Positions 32,404 to 41,525 of a DNA stretch of 64,000 bases are shown piece by piece (the first letter of the stretch is position 1; each line of letters opens with the position of its first letter). Source of the DNA: Micromonospora sp. RHAY321 (GTDB taxonomy: Bacteria; Actinomycetota; Actinomycetes; Mycobacteriales; Micromonosporaceae); the NCBI RefSeq assembly GCF_023896955.1, contig NZ_JAMHIW010000012.1:1-64000 (forward strand), given 5' to 3'. Both the position numbers and the translations under genes were made by a program. The notes under the pieces were generated by a model that was not told the origin of the DNA, ran no database searches, and saw only the letters and a program-made list of their open reading frames with translations.

Positions 32404-33222
32404 TCAGGACCCGACGACCAGCGGAGCACCGACGGCCAACGGTCCACTGTCGACGGGCACGAGGTTGAGTCCGAAGAGGAGCTTCTGCCGGACGTTGCGA
32501 TACCGCCCGAGTGTGCGCAAGGGTTCCTTCCCGCGTACCCCGGTCTCCTGGTCGGTGGTGGTCACCACGCAACGGTCGCACGGGCCGGCGGCGCGGAACC
32601 GCACGTCACCGACGCGGATCGACCGGCCGGCCCAGTCGTCCTCGGCCCAGGCCGGTGCCCCTTCGACCACCAGGTTGGGCCGGAACCGGGTCATCGGCAC
32701 CGGCTCCTCGCCGGCCTCGGCCAGCCAGACGTTGAGCGCGTCGAGGGAGGCGGCGTTCGCCAGCAGCAGCGGGTAGGCGTCGGCGAAACTGACCTGGTCG
32801 CCGGTGTCGTGGTCGCGGCCTTCGGCGGCCAGGTGACGGGTCGGCCGGGCCAGCCAGACCAGCCGGACCGGCCGGCCGAGCAGCTCGCCGAGCCAGGCGT
32901 CGGCCGCCGGGCCGGCCGGCAGCGCGGGGACCGGGAGCTTCCGGTTGCGGAAGGTGCGCACCGCCAGCGGTTCGCCGCCGGCCGGCTCGGGCACGTCGAG
33001 GTCGGGCTGCCCGTCGGCACGCAGCGAGAGACCTCCCGGGCGCACGGTGGCGCGCAGGCCGACCAGCCGGGTGGTCTCCCGCTGGGTGACGCCGACACCG
33101 TCGGCGTCCACCACCATCCAGCGCCGGTCACCGGCCAGACCCCACGGCTGCACGAACGCGCCGTCGTGGTCGAGCCGGTGACAACCCTTGACCGGGTACG
33201 TGTGTATCGACGTCAGCCGCAC
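32404..33222 (-). CDS. MOSC domain protein (YcbX/YiiM-like)
   Basis: The 272-aa protein has an N-terminal MOSC_N beta-barrel (LTSIHTYPVKGCHRLDHDGA, GDRRWMVVDADG) and a MOSC domain with DQVSFADAYPLLLANAASLD, RFRPNLVVEG and the conserved cysteine in AAGPCDRCVVTTTDQETG. MOSC proteins are pyranopterin-molybdenum sulfurtransferases or N-hydroxylated base reductases; this length and GDRRW...FRPNLV pattern match the YcbX type. GTG 33222. It lies 4 nt from the methyltransferase gene, in the same direction. Confidence 0.88.
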   Translation of the reverse strand: MRLTSIHTYPVKGCHRLDHDGAFVQPWGLAGDRRWMVVDADGVGVTQRETTRLVGLRATVRPGGLSLRADGQPDLDVPEPAGGEPLAVRTFRNRKLPVPALPAGPAADAWLGELLGRPVRLVWLARPTRHLAAEGRDHDTGDQVSFADAYPLLLANAASLDALNVWLAEAGEEPVPMTRFRPNLVVEGAPAWAEDDWAGRSIRVGDVRFRAAGPCDRCVVTTTDQETGVRGKEPLRTLGRYRNVRQKLLFGLNLVPVDSGPLAVGAPLVVGS

Positions 33223-33226
33223 ACGG

Positions 33227-34060
33227 CTACCATGCCACGCCGATGCCGTCGCCGGGGTACCAGTGGTTGGCGGGGCTCTCCCGGTAGGCGAGGAACCGCC
33301 GGCCGGTGCGCTCGGCGTGCTCGGCGAGCACGTTGGTGCTGGTGACGTTGTCGGTGAGCAGGATCGCGCCGGGGGCGAGTTTCGGCTCCACCGCGTCGAA
33401 CTCGCGCTTCTCGTGGGCGCGGCTGTGGTCGCTGTCGTGCAGGAACAGGTCGACCGGGCGGTCCAGCGCCCCGATCGAGGCGATCGAGTCGCCGATCACC
33501 AGGTCGACGACCTCGGACCAGGGCGCGCTGGCGGCCAGGTAACCGGCCTCCGGGTTGATGTCCAGCGAGGTGACCCGGCCCGGGTGACCCTCCTGCGCGT
33601 TGCGCAGCAGGGCGGCGGCGAGGACGCAGCTGCCCAGACCCTTGTCGACGCCGGTCTCCACGACGTGTGCGGGACGGGTGGCCCGGACGATCGCGTACCA
33701 GCCGATCCGGCGGGCGTAGTGGACCTTCTTGTCGGCGAGGCCACGGCGGGAGGCGGCGGCGGTGGCCTGCTCGATGTGCTGGCGCAGCGCATCGTCCGAC
33801 TCGATCTCATCGAGCCACCCGCGGACCTCCTTGACCGGTCGGTCACAGACGACGCTGACGAACCAGGCCAGGTGGTGCCGGCTGAGCTTGGTGAGCTCGT
33901 ACGTGTAGTTGTGGTGCTCCCTGGAGGTCACCAGCCAACGGGCCGAGATGCGGAGGACCTTGGCGTCGTGGCGGGCGACCCGGGCGAGCCGCTTGGGGAA
34001 GGCGGCGACGGGCGCGAGGGGGGTACGCGCGATGGCCCGCCGGAGCTTGATTCGATCCAC
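33227..34060 (-). CDS. Class I SAM-dependent methyltransferase
   Basis: The 277-aa protein has a Rossmann methyltransferase core starting about residue 130: HVVETGVDKGLGSCVLAAAL (motif I variant), VTSLDINPEAGYLA (acidic SAM ribose-binding residue) and DLFLHDSDHSRAHEKREFDA, then AILLTDNVTSTNV. It resembles cephalosporin hydroxylase/Methyltransf_24 proteins of cell-surface sugar clusters. The N-terminal 110 residues are basic and helical. GTG 34060 is chosen; the frame continues to 34138 but those residues look random. It lies beside the exopolysaccharide cluster and may act on its product. Confidence 0.8.
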   Translation of the reverse strand: MDRIKLRRAIARTPLAPVAAFPKRLARVARHDAKVLRISARWLVTSREHHNYTYELTKLSRHHLAWFVSVVCDRPVKEVRGWLDEIESDDALRQHIEQATAAASRRGLADKKVHYARRIGWYAIVRATRPAHVVETGVDKGLGSCVLAAALLRNAQEGHPGRVTSLDINPEAGYLAASAPWSEVVDLVIGDSIASIGALDRPVDLFLHDSDHSRAHEKREFDAVEPKLAPGAILLTDNVTSTNVLAEHAERTGRRFLAYRESPANHWYPGDGIGVAW

Positions 34061-34219
34061 GGGAGCGTTGTACCAGGCGCAGGGTTCAGATGGTAGAGAC
34101 GTCGTACTTTCTCCTCGTCCGATCCGTCCGGCGGGCACGGGACGTCGTGACGGTCGAGCGCGGGTGGCCGATCGGACGAGGGTTCACGCGCTGTGCGCGC
34201 GGTCAGTAGCATCCCGGCC

Positions 34220-35308
34220 ATGGCAGGCGCGCAGCAAAACCTTGATCCTATGCCGGGCACGCTCCATCCCGGGCACGACGACGGGTCGCCGGCCGAAGGG
34301 CAACGGCCGCCGCGGAGGCGCCGTTGGCGCCGGGTGGCCCTGATCAGTTTCCTGGTCGTCGCACTGCTGGGTGGGGCCGGCCTGGTAGCCGGAGGGCTCT
34401 ACATCCGGTCGGTTGAATCCGGCATCGAGCGGGTGGACGCGTTCGAGGACGTGCCGGCGGCCGAGCGGCCTCAGGTGGTCGAGAAGGCCGAGGGCGCGAT
34501 GAACATCCTCATCCTCGGCAGCGACACTCGTGACCCGGAGAACACCGGCGGCTCCCGCACCGACACCATCATCATGGCGCACCTGCCGAAAGACCGCACC
34601 AGCGCTCAACTCATCTCGATTCCCCGGGACACCTGGGTGTCCGTGCCGAAGTCCAAGGACGGCACGCGGGGCGGACGGGACGCAAAGATCAACGCTGCCT
34701 ACGCCTGGGGTGGCGTTCCGCTGATGGTGCAGACGCTGGAAAAGTTCACGGGCGTGCGGATCGACCATGTGACGATGGTGGATTTCGCCGGCTTCAAGGA
34801 GATCGTGGATGCCCTCGGAGGCATCGACGTCACGGTCGAGAAGGGGTTCACCTCTACGCACTCGCTGAACCCGGACAGCCGGCGGACGTTCGAGGCCGGC
34901 CGTCAGACCTTCGACGGTGCCGCCGCGCTGGACTACGCCCGCGAGCGGTATGCCTTCGCCGACGGCGACTTCGCCCGTATCCGGCACCAGCAGCAGGTCA
35001 TCAAGGCGATCCTGGACAAGGCTTCCTCCGGCGGAACGTTGGCCAACCCGGGCAAGCTCAACGCCTTCATCAAAGCCACCGCCGACTCGGTATCGGTCGA
35101 CCGCTCTCTGTCCGTCCTGGATCTCGCCACGGAACTTCGGCATCTGCGCAGTGGCAACCTCGGCTTCTACACCTGCCCGACGAAGGGTACGGGCCGGATC
35201 GGTACCGAAAGTGTCGTGCTCGCGGACACCGCTAAGGCACGTACACTCTTCGATGCGGTGCGGCGCGACTCGGTCAACGAGATCACCGCTTTCCAGCCCA
35301 CCTCCTGA
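34220..35308 (+). CDS. LytR-CpsA-Psr (LCP) family wall-polymer ligase
   Basis: The 362-aa protein has a cytosolic Pro/Arg-rich start, a membrane helix (VALISFLVVALLGGAGLVAGG) and an LCP domain (residues 95-300): NILILGSDTR, RTDTIIMAHLPKDRT, SIPRDTWVSVP, ALGGIDVTVEKGF and DYARERYAFADGDFARIRHQQQ with the conserved arginines that bind the pyrophosphate of polyprenyl-linked glycans. It transfers finished glycopolymers from the lipid carrier to peptidoglycan or another wall acceptor. TAGCAT lies 7 nt before ATG 34220. It leads the exopolysaccharide genes that follow on this strand. Confidence 0.93.
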   Translation: MAGAQQNLDPMPGTLHPGHDDGSPAEGQRPPRRRRWRRVALISFLVVALLGGAGLVAGGLYIRSVESGIERVDAFEDVPAAERPQVVEKAEGAMNILILGSDTRDPENTGGSRTDTIIMAHLPKDRTSAQLISIPRDTWVSVPKSKDGTRGGRDAKINAAYAWGGVPLMVQTLEKFTGVRIDHVTMVDFAGFKEIVDALGGIDVTVEKGFTSTHSLNPDSRRTFEAGRQTFDGAAALDYARERYAFADGDFARIRHQQQVIKAILDKASSGGTLANPGKLNAFIKATADSVSVDRSLSVLDLATELRHLRSGNLGFYTCPTKGTGRIGTESVVLADTAKARTLFDAVRRDSVNEITAFQPTS

Positions 35309-35430
35309 CCCACAGGTTGGAGTCGGATTCATCCTTACGGCCCTGTTGACCGGGTCGGCGCGGCCATATCCTGCGAGCGCCCGGCAGGCATTCTGTGCCG
35401 CTGTGGCATCACGGGGAAGGACACCAATTG

Positions 35431-36921
35431 ATGTCGAGCGAGTCGACATCGACGAGAGTCGTCGCGGAAGCGCCTGATCGCGCGCCCGCGCCGCGCCGCG
35501 TCGATCAGCGCCAGGATGCACCGATCGTCGACCACAATCAGAACCTGGAAACCACCACCGTCCTGCCGTACGCCAGTTCGCGTACGTCCGGACGGACCAA
35601 TCCGCTTCGGGCCTGGATGCTCGCCGCGCCGATGGATGTGGCCGCCCTCATGGCACCGCTCCTGCTCAACGACCGCTATTGGCGCGGCACACTGGCCATG
35701 GCCGGCCTGACCGTCGTGATCTTCGCCGTCGGTGGCCTCTACCGGCCGCGGCGGCACCTGAGCCTCCTCGACGAGCTGCCGAGTCTGAGTGGACGGCTGC
35801 TGGCCGCCGCGTCCATCGTCGCCATCATCGCGGCGACCCGGTACGACTCGGCCTCGTACCTGAACGACTTCATGCGCGGCGTGCTCCTCTCCGCCGCCCT
35901 TGTCATCCTGGGCCGCGCGGTGACGCGCACCCTCGTCATGACGGCCCGCAGGCGGCGGTGGGTGGAGCACAACGCGATCGTGATCGGGGGCGGCCCGATC
36001 GGGACGGAGCTAGCGCGCCTGCTGCGCCGTTACCCGCAGTACGGGCTGCGCTTCGTCGGCTGTGTGGACACCGTGCCGCGCGGTGCGGGGCTCCAGTTGG
36101 CCGGCACCCTGGACGACCTGGAGTACCTGGTCCGGCTACAGCGGTGCGACGTGCTGATCCTCGCGGACCCGGCCAGCTCCGAGTCGACTGTGATGGAGGT
36201 GCTCCGCCAGCCGCGCAGCGCGGCCTGCGACCTGTGGGCCGTCCCCCGGCTGTGGGGATCCCGCTCGGCCGCCGGCAACCCGGACCACATCGGCGCCATC
36301 CCGGTCGTGAAGATCGGTGATACCACCCTGTCCGGTCCGCGCTGGGCGCTCAAGCGGGCGTTCGACGTGGCCTTCGCGACGCTGGCCCTGGTGGTGCTGA
36401 GTCCGGTGATGCTGCTCTGCGCCATCGCGGTGCTCCTGGAGAGCGGCGGCCGCGGTGGCATCTTCTTCCAGCAGGAGCGGATCGGTCGGCACGGCAAGCC
36501 CTTCCAGGTCATCAAGTTCCGCTCGATGCGCCCGGTGAACGAGCACGAGTCGCAGACGAACTGGTCCATCGCGCACGACAAGCGGGTAGGCCCGGTAGGA
36601 CGGCTGCTCCGGCGTACCTCGCTGGACGAACTCCCGCAGTTGTGGAACATCGTGCGCGGCGACATGAGCGTGGTGGGCCCTCGGCCCGAACGTCCATACT
36701 TCGTGGAGAAGTTCTCGGCGGAGTACCCCACGTACGCGATGCGGCACCGGGTTCCGGTGGGTCTCACCGGGCTCGCCCAGGTCAGTGGCCTTCGCGGGGA
36801 CACCCCGATTTCCGACCGCGCCCGGTTCGACAACTACTACATCGAGAACTGGTCGCCCTGGCTGGACGTCAAGGTGCTGCTCCGGACCGTCGCGGAGGTT
36901 TTCCGGGCCGGCGGTCGCTGA
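35431..36921 (+). CDS. Polyprenyl glycosylphosphotransferase (initiating sugar transferase)
   Basis: The 496-aa protein has four N-terminal membrane helices (residues 55-155), a CoA-binding-like Rossmann domain (AIVIGGGPIGTELARLLRRY), a fifth helix (AFDVAFATLALVVLSPVMLL) and a C-terminal catalytic domain: FFQQERIGRHGKPFQVIKFR, RTSLDELPQLWNIVRGDMS and VGPRPERP...RHRVPVGLTGLAQVSG, all hallmarks of the WbaP/PssY (Bac_transf) family. It starts assembly by moving a sugar-phosphate to undecaprenyl phosphate. ATG 35431 with GAAGGA upstream. The gap to LCP is 122 bp. Confidence 0.94.
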   Translation: MSSESTSTRVVAEAPDRAPAPRRVDQRQDAPIVDHNQNLETTTVLPYASSRTSGRTNPLRAWMLAAPMDVAALMAPLLLNDRYWRGTLAMAGLTVVIFAVGGLYRPRRHLSLLDELPSLSGRLLAAASIVAIIAATRYDSASYLNDFMRGVLLSAALVILGRAVTRTLVMTARRRRWVEHNAIVIGGGPIGTELARLLRRYPQYGLRFVGCVDTVPRGAGLQLAGTLDDLEYLVRLQRCDVLILADPASSESTVMEVLRQPRSAACDLWAVPRLWGSRSAAGNPDHIGAIPVVKIGDTTLSGPRWALKRAFDVAFATLALVVLSPVMLLCAIAVLLESGGRGGIFFQQERIGRHGKPFQVIKFRSMRPVNEHESQTNWSIAHDKRVGPVGRLLRRTSLDELPQLWNIVRGDMSVVGPRPERPYFVEKFSAEYPTYAMRHRVPVGLTGLAQVSGLRGDTPISDRARFDNYYIENWSPWLDVKVLLRTVAEVFRAGGR

Positions 36922-37014
36922 CAGCGGGGCCCGTCGGGCCAGGGCTCCGGCTACGAAGTCGATGGTGCGGCGTGGGATCATCGTCCGTCCACCGTGTCAC
37001 GGGGAGGGGGACCA

Positions 37015-38397
37015 ATGGCCCACGAGGGCAGCACGGCCAGACCCACCGGTCTGGCCGTCAGCCGCCGCTCCGCGTTGTTCCGGGGCGGGGCGGTCGCGGC
37101 GGGTGTGGGTACGGCGGCTCTGGGCGGCGCCGCAGCCGCGAATGGTCTGTCGTCCCTGGGTGACGGCCGGGTTGTCAACGTCCGTGACCACGGGGCGACG
37201 GGCGACGGCGCGACCGACGACACCAAGGCCCTCCAAGAAGCGATCGACGCCGTACGCCCGACCGGCGGGATCGTCTTCCTGCCGCCCGGCGTCTACCTGA
37301 CCCGACGACTGACCCTCCGTTCCCGGGTACACCTGCGCGGCTCCGGCGGCGACGCGACAATCCTGCGGCTCAGGCCGGGCGCGAACTCGGCGATCCTGGA
37401 GTCGGAGGGCTTCGCCGGGTTGACCGGCACCCGCTCCGACGCTGGTATCACGCTGTTCAGCCTCCGCGACCTCACCCTCGACGGCAACAAGGAGCAGAAC
37501 CCGGACGGCGGCTACGGGCTGCGGGTGTACGGGTACGGCTACGAGATCACCGAGGTGATTGTCTTCAACTGCCGGAACGACGGCATCGTCAGCGAGTGGG
37601 GCCCGACGGCCGCCCTGGCCGCTCCGTCGCACCAGATGGAGGCCCGGCTCACCGCCCTCCGTACGCACGACAACGACGGGCATGGCGTCGCCTTCCAGGG
37701 CCCCCACGATTCGATGTTTCTCAACTGCGTGGCCTTTGAGAACGCGGGCGCGGGGTTCCGCGTCGCCGGGGACTCGACGGGTACCCAGATGGTGAACTGC
37801 CACGCGTGGGGCATCCGGCAGGAGGTGGCGTTCGACCTGGCCGCCACCAGCGTAGGATGCGTCAACTGTTACGCCGACCTGAACGGCGGGGTGGGCGTAC
37901 GCATCTCGCGCAGCGACTGCCGATGGATCGGCGGGTTCGTCCTGGGCTACAACGAGGCGCACCCCAACCCGGAGATCGGGGTGCAGTTCGTTCCGGGGAC
38001 GCAGCCGGAGGAGCCCTCCGGCTGCGTCGTCGAGAGCAGGATCGTCAACTGCGGGACTGCGGCTGTCGACTTCGGCGCCGACGGGGGCCTGTCGAATGTC
38101 CGGGTCAGCATCTTCCAGCCCGGTGCCCTCGCGGAGGACGGCCGGCGCATCGAAGGAACGGGACGCGGCTGGATCGGGCGGCCCGCGCCGTCGACCCAGG
38201 TGGAGATCGTCCAAGGGCTCGGCGACCCGGACCACAACCTCGTCGTACGCCCCGCCTTCGACCTGCGGTCGCAGCCGACCCCCGACCGGCCGTCGGACGG
38301 GAGCGTCCGCGTCTTCGCCCGCGAGGTCAACGGCCGAACCCAACTGTGCGCGCTCTTCCCGAGCGGTGCCGTCCAGGTGATGGCCACCGAACCCTGA
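37015..38397 (+). CDS. Tat-exported pectate-lyase-fold (right-handed beta-helix) protein
   Basis: The 460-aa protein has a Tat signal (SRRSALFRGGAVAAGVGTAA) and then a pectate-lyase superfamily start, VNVRDHGATGDGATDDTKAL followed by GIVFLPPGVYLTRRLTLRS, typical of Pec_lyase_3 enzymes and phage tailspikes. Repeated NCRNDGIVS, NCVAFENAGAGF and CVNCYADLNGGVGVRI rungs form a beta-helix; the end is a small C-terminal domain. It probably cleaves or binds the cluster's polysaccharide, controlling its length or release. GGGGAGGGGG precedes ATG 37015. Last gene of the plus-strand half; convergent with the flippase. Confidence 0.85.
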   Translation: MAHEGSTARPTGLAVSRRSALFRGGAVAAGVGTAALGGAAAANGLSSLGDGRVVNVRDHGATGDGATDDTKALQEAIDAVRPTGGIVFLPPGVYLTRRLTLRSRVHLRGSGGDATILRLRPGANSAILESEGFAGLTGTRSDAGITLFSLRDLTLDGNKEQNPDGGYGLRVYGYGYEITEVIVFNCRNDGIVSEWGPTAALAAPSHQMEARLTALRTHDNDGHGVAFQGPHDSMFLNCVAFENAGAGFRVAGDSTGTQMVNCHAWGIRQEVAFDLAATSVGCVNCYADLNGGVGVRISRSDCRWIGGFVLGYNEAHPNPEIGVQFVPGTQPEEPSGCVVESRIVNCGTAAVDFGADGGLSNVRVSIFQPGALAEDGRRIEGTGRGWIGRPAPSTQVEIVQGLGDPDHNLVVRPAFDLRSQPTPDRPSDGSVRVFAREVNGRTQLCALFPSGAVQVMATEP

Positions 38398-38483
38398 CGA
38401 CCGCCCGCAGCGTGGCCTATCAAAGGTGGTGGGCCGGCGCGGGTCCGTCTGCGGCACGATCTGCCGGCGGCGCGCCGCAACGG

Positions 38484-39737
38484 TCAGACGCGGGTTGCGG
38501 AAGCCGCCGACCGTGGCGCCCGGTGTGCGCCGATGTGCCCGTCCGGCCGCGCGTCCACCGGTGCCGGCTCCACGGGGTTTCCCCGCATTCGCCCCAGGAA
38601 CCAGGCCACCACCAACGCCTCGCAGAGCACGAGTTGGAGCACGAGGTCGGACACCCCGGTGGCCCAGACGAGCGCGACCGCGACCCCACCGAACGCGATG
38701 ACCCGGGAACCGATGGCGGACATCAGGTAGCGGCGCGGACGGGCCCGGATCATGTGACGTACGGACAGCCAGGTGGAGACCGCGACCAGCAGCTTGTAGA
38801 CGCAGTAACCGGCGACCACCGCGACGCCGACGGCGGCAAGGTCGGCGGCGAGCAGGCGGCGCACCTGTTCGCTGGCGAGAACCACCACCGACACCCCCAG
38901 CCACGCCGCGAGCGTCAGGCCTCGGGTGACAGTCCGCCAGCGCCCGGCCCGGCCGGCCACAATGTCCTCCCGGGTGCTGGCCGACAGCACCACGTGGAAC
39001 GGACCAAAGACAAGGTCCAAGGCCCGCATGACCACCACTGCGGTCTGCCCTGCCGCCGCGCCGGCCACCGACGGCAGCGCGATCGTGTACGCGAGATCGG
39101 CCAACGCAGCCAGGCAGTACACCGAGCCGACCGACAGGCTTTCACGGGCTCCAGGCCGGACCCGACCGGTCAGGGTCACCCGTGGCCGTAGGGCCACCCA
39201 GGCCAGCACGGCAAGCTGTGCCGGTACGGCGGCGATGTCGACGCGGACGTCGGCGGCGACGAGGACCGCCCCGCTTACCAGGGTGCCGAGTGCGGTGAGC
39301 TGGGGGATCAGGTTGGCGCCGCCCGGCGAGCGGGTTCGCGCGCAGGCCCAGAACATGGCCTCCACCGGCAGTTGCAGGAGCACCGGAGCGATCACGCACA
39401 ACCGGTCGGTGAGACTGCTCTGCGGCAGTGCCACGGAGACCGACAGGAATGCCACGGCGGCGACCGGCAGTGCCACCAGCGCGGAGACCCGTCGCGCCCA
39501 GCTCTCCAGATTCCAGTCGTTCGGAACGACTCCCGCCGACAGCGGCCGGCCGACCAGCGCCTCCATCAGCGTGTAGGGGATGGCGAGCAGAACGCCCAGC
39601 AGTGCGACCAGAGCCAGCCGCTCGTTGTCCGCCCACGAGGCGTAGAGGAACAGCGCCACGCTGGACAGCCTGGTGAGCGCCTGCACGGAGATTTGCGACC
39701 GTTGCAGCCGCAGCACCGCAGTGGAGATGAGGCGCAC
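38484..39737 (-). CDS. Flippase-like polysaccharide export membrane protein (Wzx/MATE-fold)
   Basis: The 417-aa protein has about twelve hydrophobic helices in pairs, e.g. SSVALFLYASWADNERLALV, VSALVALPVAAVAFLSVSVAL, ESLSVGSVYCLAALADLAYT and AADLAAVGVAVVAGYCVYKL. Size, helix count and position with a polymerase and glycosyltransferases fit a Wzx-type lipid-linked oligosaccharide flippase, although no strict sequence motif exists. GTG 39737 is 4 nt after the stop of the upstream polymerase gene. It ends the minus-strand half of the cluster. Confidence 0.7.
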   Translation of the reverse strand: MRLISTAVLRLQRSQISVQALTRLSSVALFLYASWADNERLALVALLGVLLAIPYTLMEALVGRPLSAGVVPNDWNLESWARRVSALVALPVAAVAFLSVSVALPQSSLTDRLCVIAPVLLQLPVEAMFWACARTRSPGGANLIPQLTALGTLVSGAVLVAADVRVDIAAVPAQLAVLAWVALRPRVTLTGRVRPGARESLSVGSVYCLAALADLAYTIALPSVAGAAAGQTAVVVMRALDLVFGPFHVVLSASTREDIVAGRAGRWRTVTRGLTLAAWLGVSVVVLASEQVRRLLAADLAAVGVAVVAGYCVYKLLVAVSTWLSVRHMIRARPRRYLMSAIGSRVIAFGGVAVALVWATGVSDLVLQLVLCEALVVAWFLGRMRGNPVEPAPVDARPDGHIGAHRAPRSAASATRV

Positions 39738-39740
39738 GGT

Positions 39741-41525
39741 TCACCGTCTCCCGTTGTGGTCGGAGGGCCGGTTGGCCGGATTGACCTTGGGAATGATGGC
39801 TGTGCTCTCATCATCCGTGGACTGGTGCCGCGGAGAGGCCGAAGGCGGCGGAGGCGGCGGAGGTGGCGGGGTCCTCCGAGCCGGCGGCACGGGGGGCGGG
39901 GTCCTTCGGGGTTCCGGCGGGTGGGGGGTCGAAGGCGTCGGTGGCGTGTTTCGTTGCCGGGTCGGACGCTGCGGAGGAAGCATCACCGTCTCCGCGTCGA
40001 CCCGCCGCAGCACCACCGTCTCCGCGTCGATCCGCGGCAGCACCACGGTTTCCGCGTCGACCGGCCGACGCTCGGGTGGTTGTACCGGCGGGTGTGCCAC
40101 GGGCGGAACGGCGGGTGGCGGTCCCACGCCCGTGGCCATACCGGTGGGGTTCTGCGGCGAAGACGGCAGCGGATCCAGGTGGGTGCCGTACGCGGCGAAG
40201 ACCGCGAGACACATCATCGCGCCCGTGTACTCCCAGGCCTCGATCACCAGGAACGCACCCGCGAGGCCGGTCAGGACTGCGAGCCACGGCACAGCGGAGG
40301 GTCGCGTGGACGCGCGCCTCCAGAGCCGGACCAGTAGGTATCCGATTCCGATGATGAGCGCCGCCATCATCGGCAGCCCGTACTGCAGGGCCACGCTGAC
40401 GAAGTAGTTGTCGACGAAGATCTGCTCGCCGGAGGCGACCCGCGACACCGTCGCCGCTCCGGCGGCACCGATGCCCCGGCCCCACAGCGGAAGGTTGCCG
40501 TCGAGCAGCCCCGACCACACCTCGAAGCGCTGGAAGAGGCTGCGCGCCCCGGTCGCGCCGACGGCCACGAACCCCGCTGCCACGCACACCACGACGCCCA
40601 GCCCAACCAGGCGGGCCCGGCGGCGGGTGGCGGCGCCACCGGACCGGTTGCCCACGGCGGCGGCAATCACGCCGCCCACCACCAGCAGCGCGCCGGAACG
40701 GGAGGTGCTCAGTGCGAGGCAGACAACGGCCGCGACCGCGCCGACGTGCCACGACCAGCGGGTGGGCCTGCCGCCGGACGTCAGCCAGAGCGCCACATAC
40801 CCGAGCAGGTACGCGCCGGCGAAGATTCCCAGCTCGGCATTGAACTCGGTCAGACCGGGCGCCCGGAAGGTGTCACCGATGTAGCGGACCGCTCGCCCCT
40901 CCTCGAACCCCCACTGCACGAGTTGCTTGGGCCCGATGATCAGCTCAGCGATGGTGGCCACCCCGTTGGCCATCAGCAGCCAGGCCGCCACGGTCACGAT
41001 TCGGGTCATCTCGGATGCGCGGAGACTCATGAGGGCGAGAAGGAGCAGGAGCGGCAGCACGGTCAACCGGAGTCCGGCCACGGTCTGCGCCGGCCCGTGG
41101 TTGGCGATCCCGATCAGGCTCCACACACCCAGGACGACCATCGTCGCCACGCCACCGGCGACCTGTACGCGGCTCCAGCCGCCGCGCAGCACGCAGCGGA
41201 GGGCGTGTACGCCGGCCACCGCCGCCGCGGAGAGCCCGAGGGCGTACTCGCGCCCTCCGAAGGCATCCCCGACGAGCCCTTCCACACCGGCGTGACGCAG
41301 CCCCAGCGGGGCGTTCAGCACGACGAGCACGTAGGCGAGGCCCGGCACAGGAAAAACGGCCAACGCCGCGAGCGCGACGACGAAGACCGGCAGGAGTGGC
41401 GAGAGACCGCCAAGCGCGCACACCACGGCGGCCACCGGCACGGCGGCGATGGCACCGAGCAGGATCTTGACGGTGCGCCACCGGATCGGGCCCGGCGATC
41501 GCACCGCTCGCCGGCCGGTGGTCAT
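39741..41525 (-). CDS. O-antigen ligase/polymerase (Wzy/WaaL-like) with Pro-rich cytosolic tail
   Basis: The 594-aa protein has about eleven helices in the first 430 residues and, in the large periplasmic loop, the ligase-type sequence SGLLDGNLPLWGRGIGAAGA preceding FVDNYFVSVALQYGLPMM, the usual O-antigen ligase pattern. It polymerises or attaches the repeating unit. The last 150 residues are unusual: three copies of a DAETVVL-type decapeptide followed by a long run of prolines. The start ATG 41525 overlaps the upstream glycosyltransferase stop by 4 bp. Confidence 0.85.
   Translation of the reverse strand: MTTGRRAVRSPGPIRWRTVKILLGAIAAVPVAAVVCALGGLSPLLPVFVVALAALAVFPVPGLAYVLVVLNAPLGLRHAGVEGLVGDAFGGREYALGLSAAAVAGVHALRCVLRGGWSRVQVAGGVATMVVLGVWSLIGIANHGPAQTVAGLRLTVLPLLLLLALMSLRASEMTRIVTVAAWLLMANGVATIAELIIGPKQLVQWGFEEGRAVRYIGDTFRAPGLTEFNAELGIFAGAYLLGYVALWLTSGGRPTRWSWHVGAVAAVVCLALSTSRSGALLVVGGVIAAAVGNRSGGAATRRRARLVGLGVVVCVAAGFVAVGATGARSLFQRFEVWSGLLDGNLPLWGRGIGAAGAATVSRVASGEQIFVDNYFVSVALQYGLPMMAALIIGIGYLLVRLWRRASTRPSAVPWLAVLTGLAGAFLVIEAWEYTGAMMCLAVFAAYGTHLDPLPSSPQNPTGMATGVGPPPAVPPVAHPPVQPPERRPVDAETVVLPRIDAETVVLRRVDAETVMLPPQRPTRQRNTPPTPSTPHPPEPRRTPPPVPPARRTPPPPPPPPPSASPRHQSTDDESTAIIPKVNPANRPSDHNGRR
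39981..40070 (-). repeat. Three exact-period 30-bp repeats in the tail of the polymerase gene
   Basis: The three units start at 39981, 40011 and 40041 (each with TCCGCGTCGA about 10 nt in) and encode VDAETVMLPP, IDAETVVLRR and VDAETVVLPR. Flanking sequence encodes poly-proline. Such repeats change copy number easily. Confidence 0.8.
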
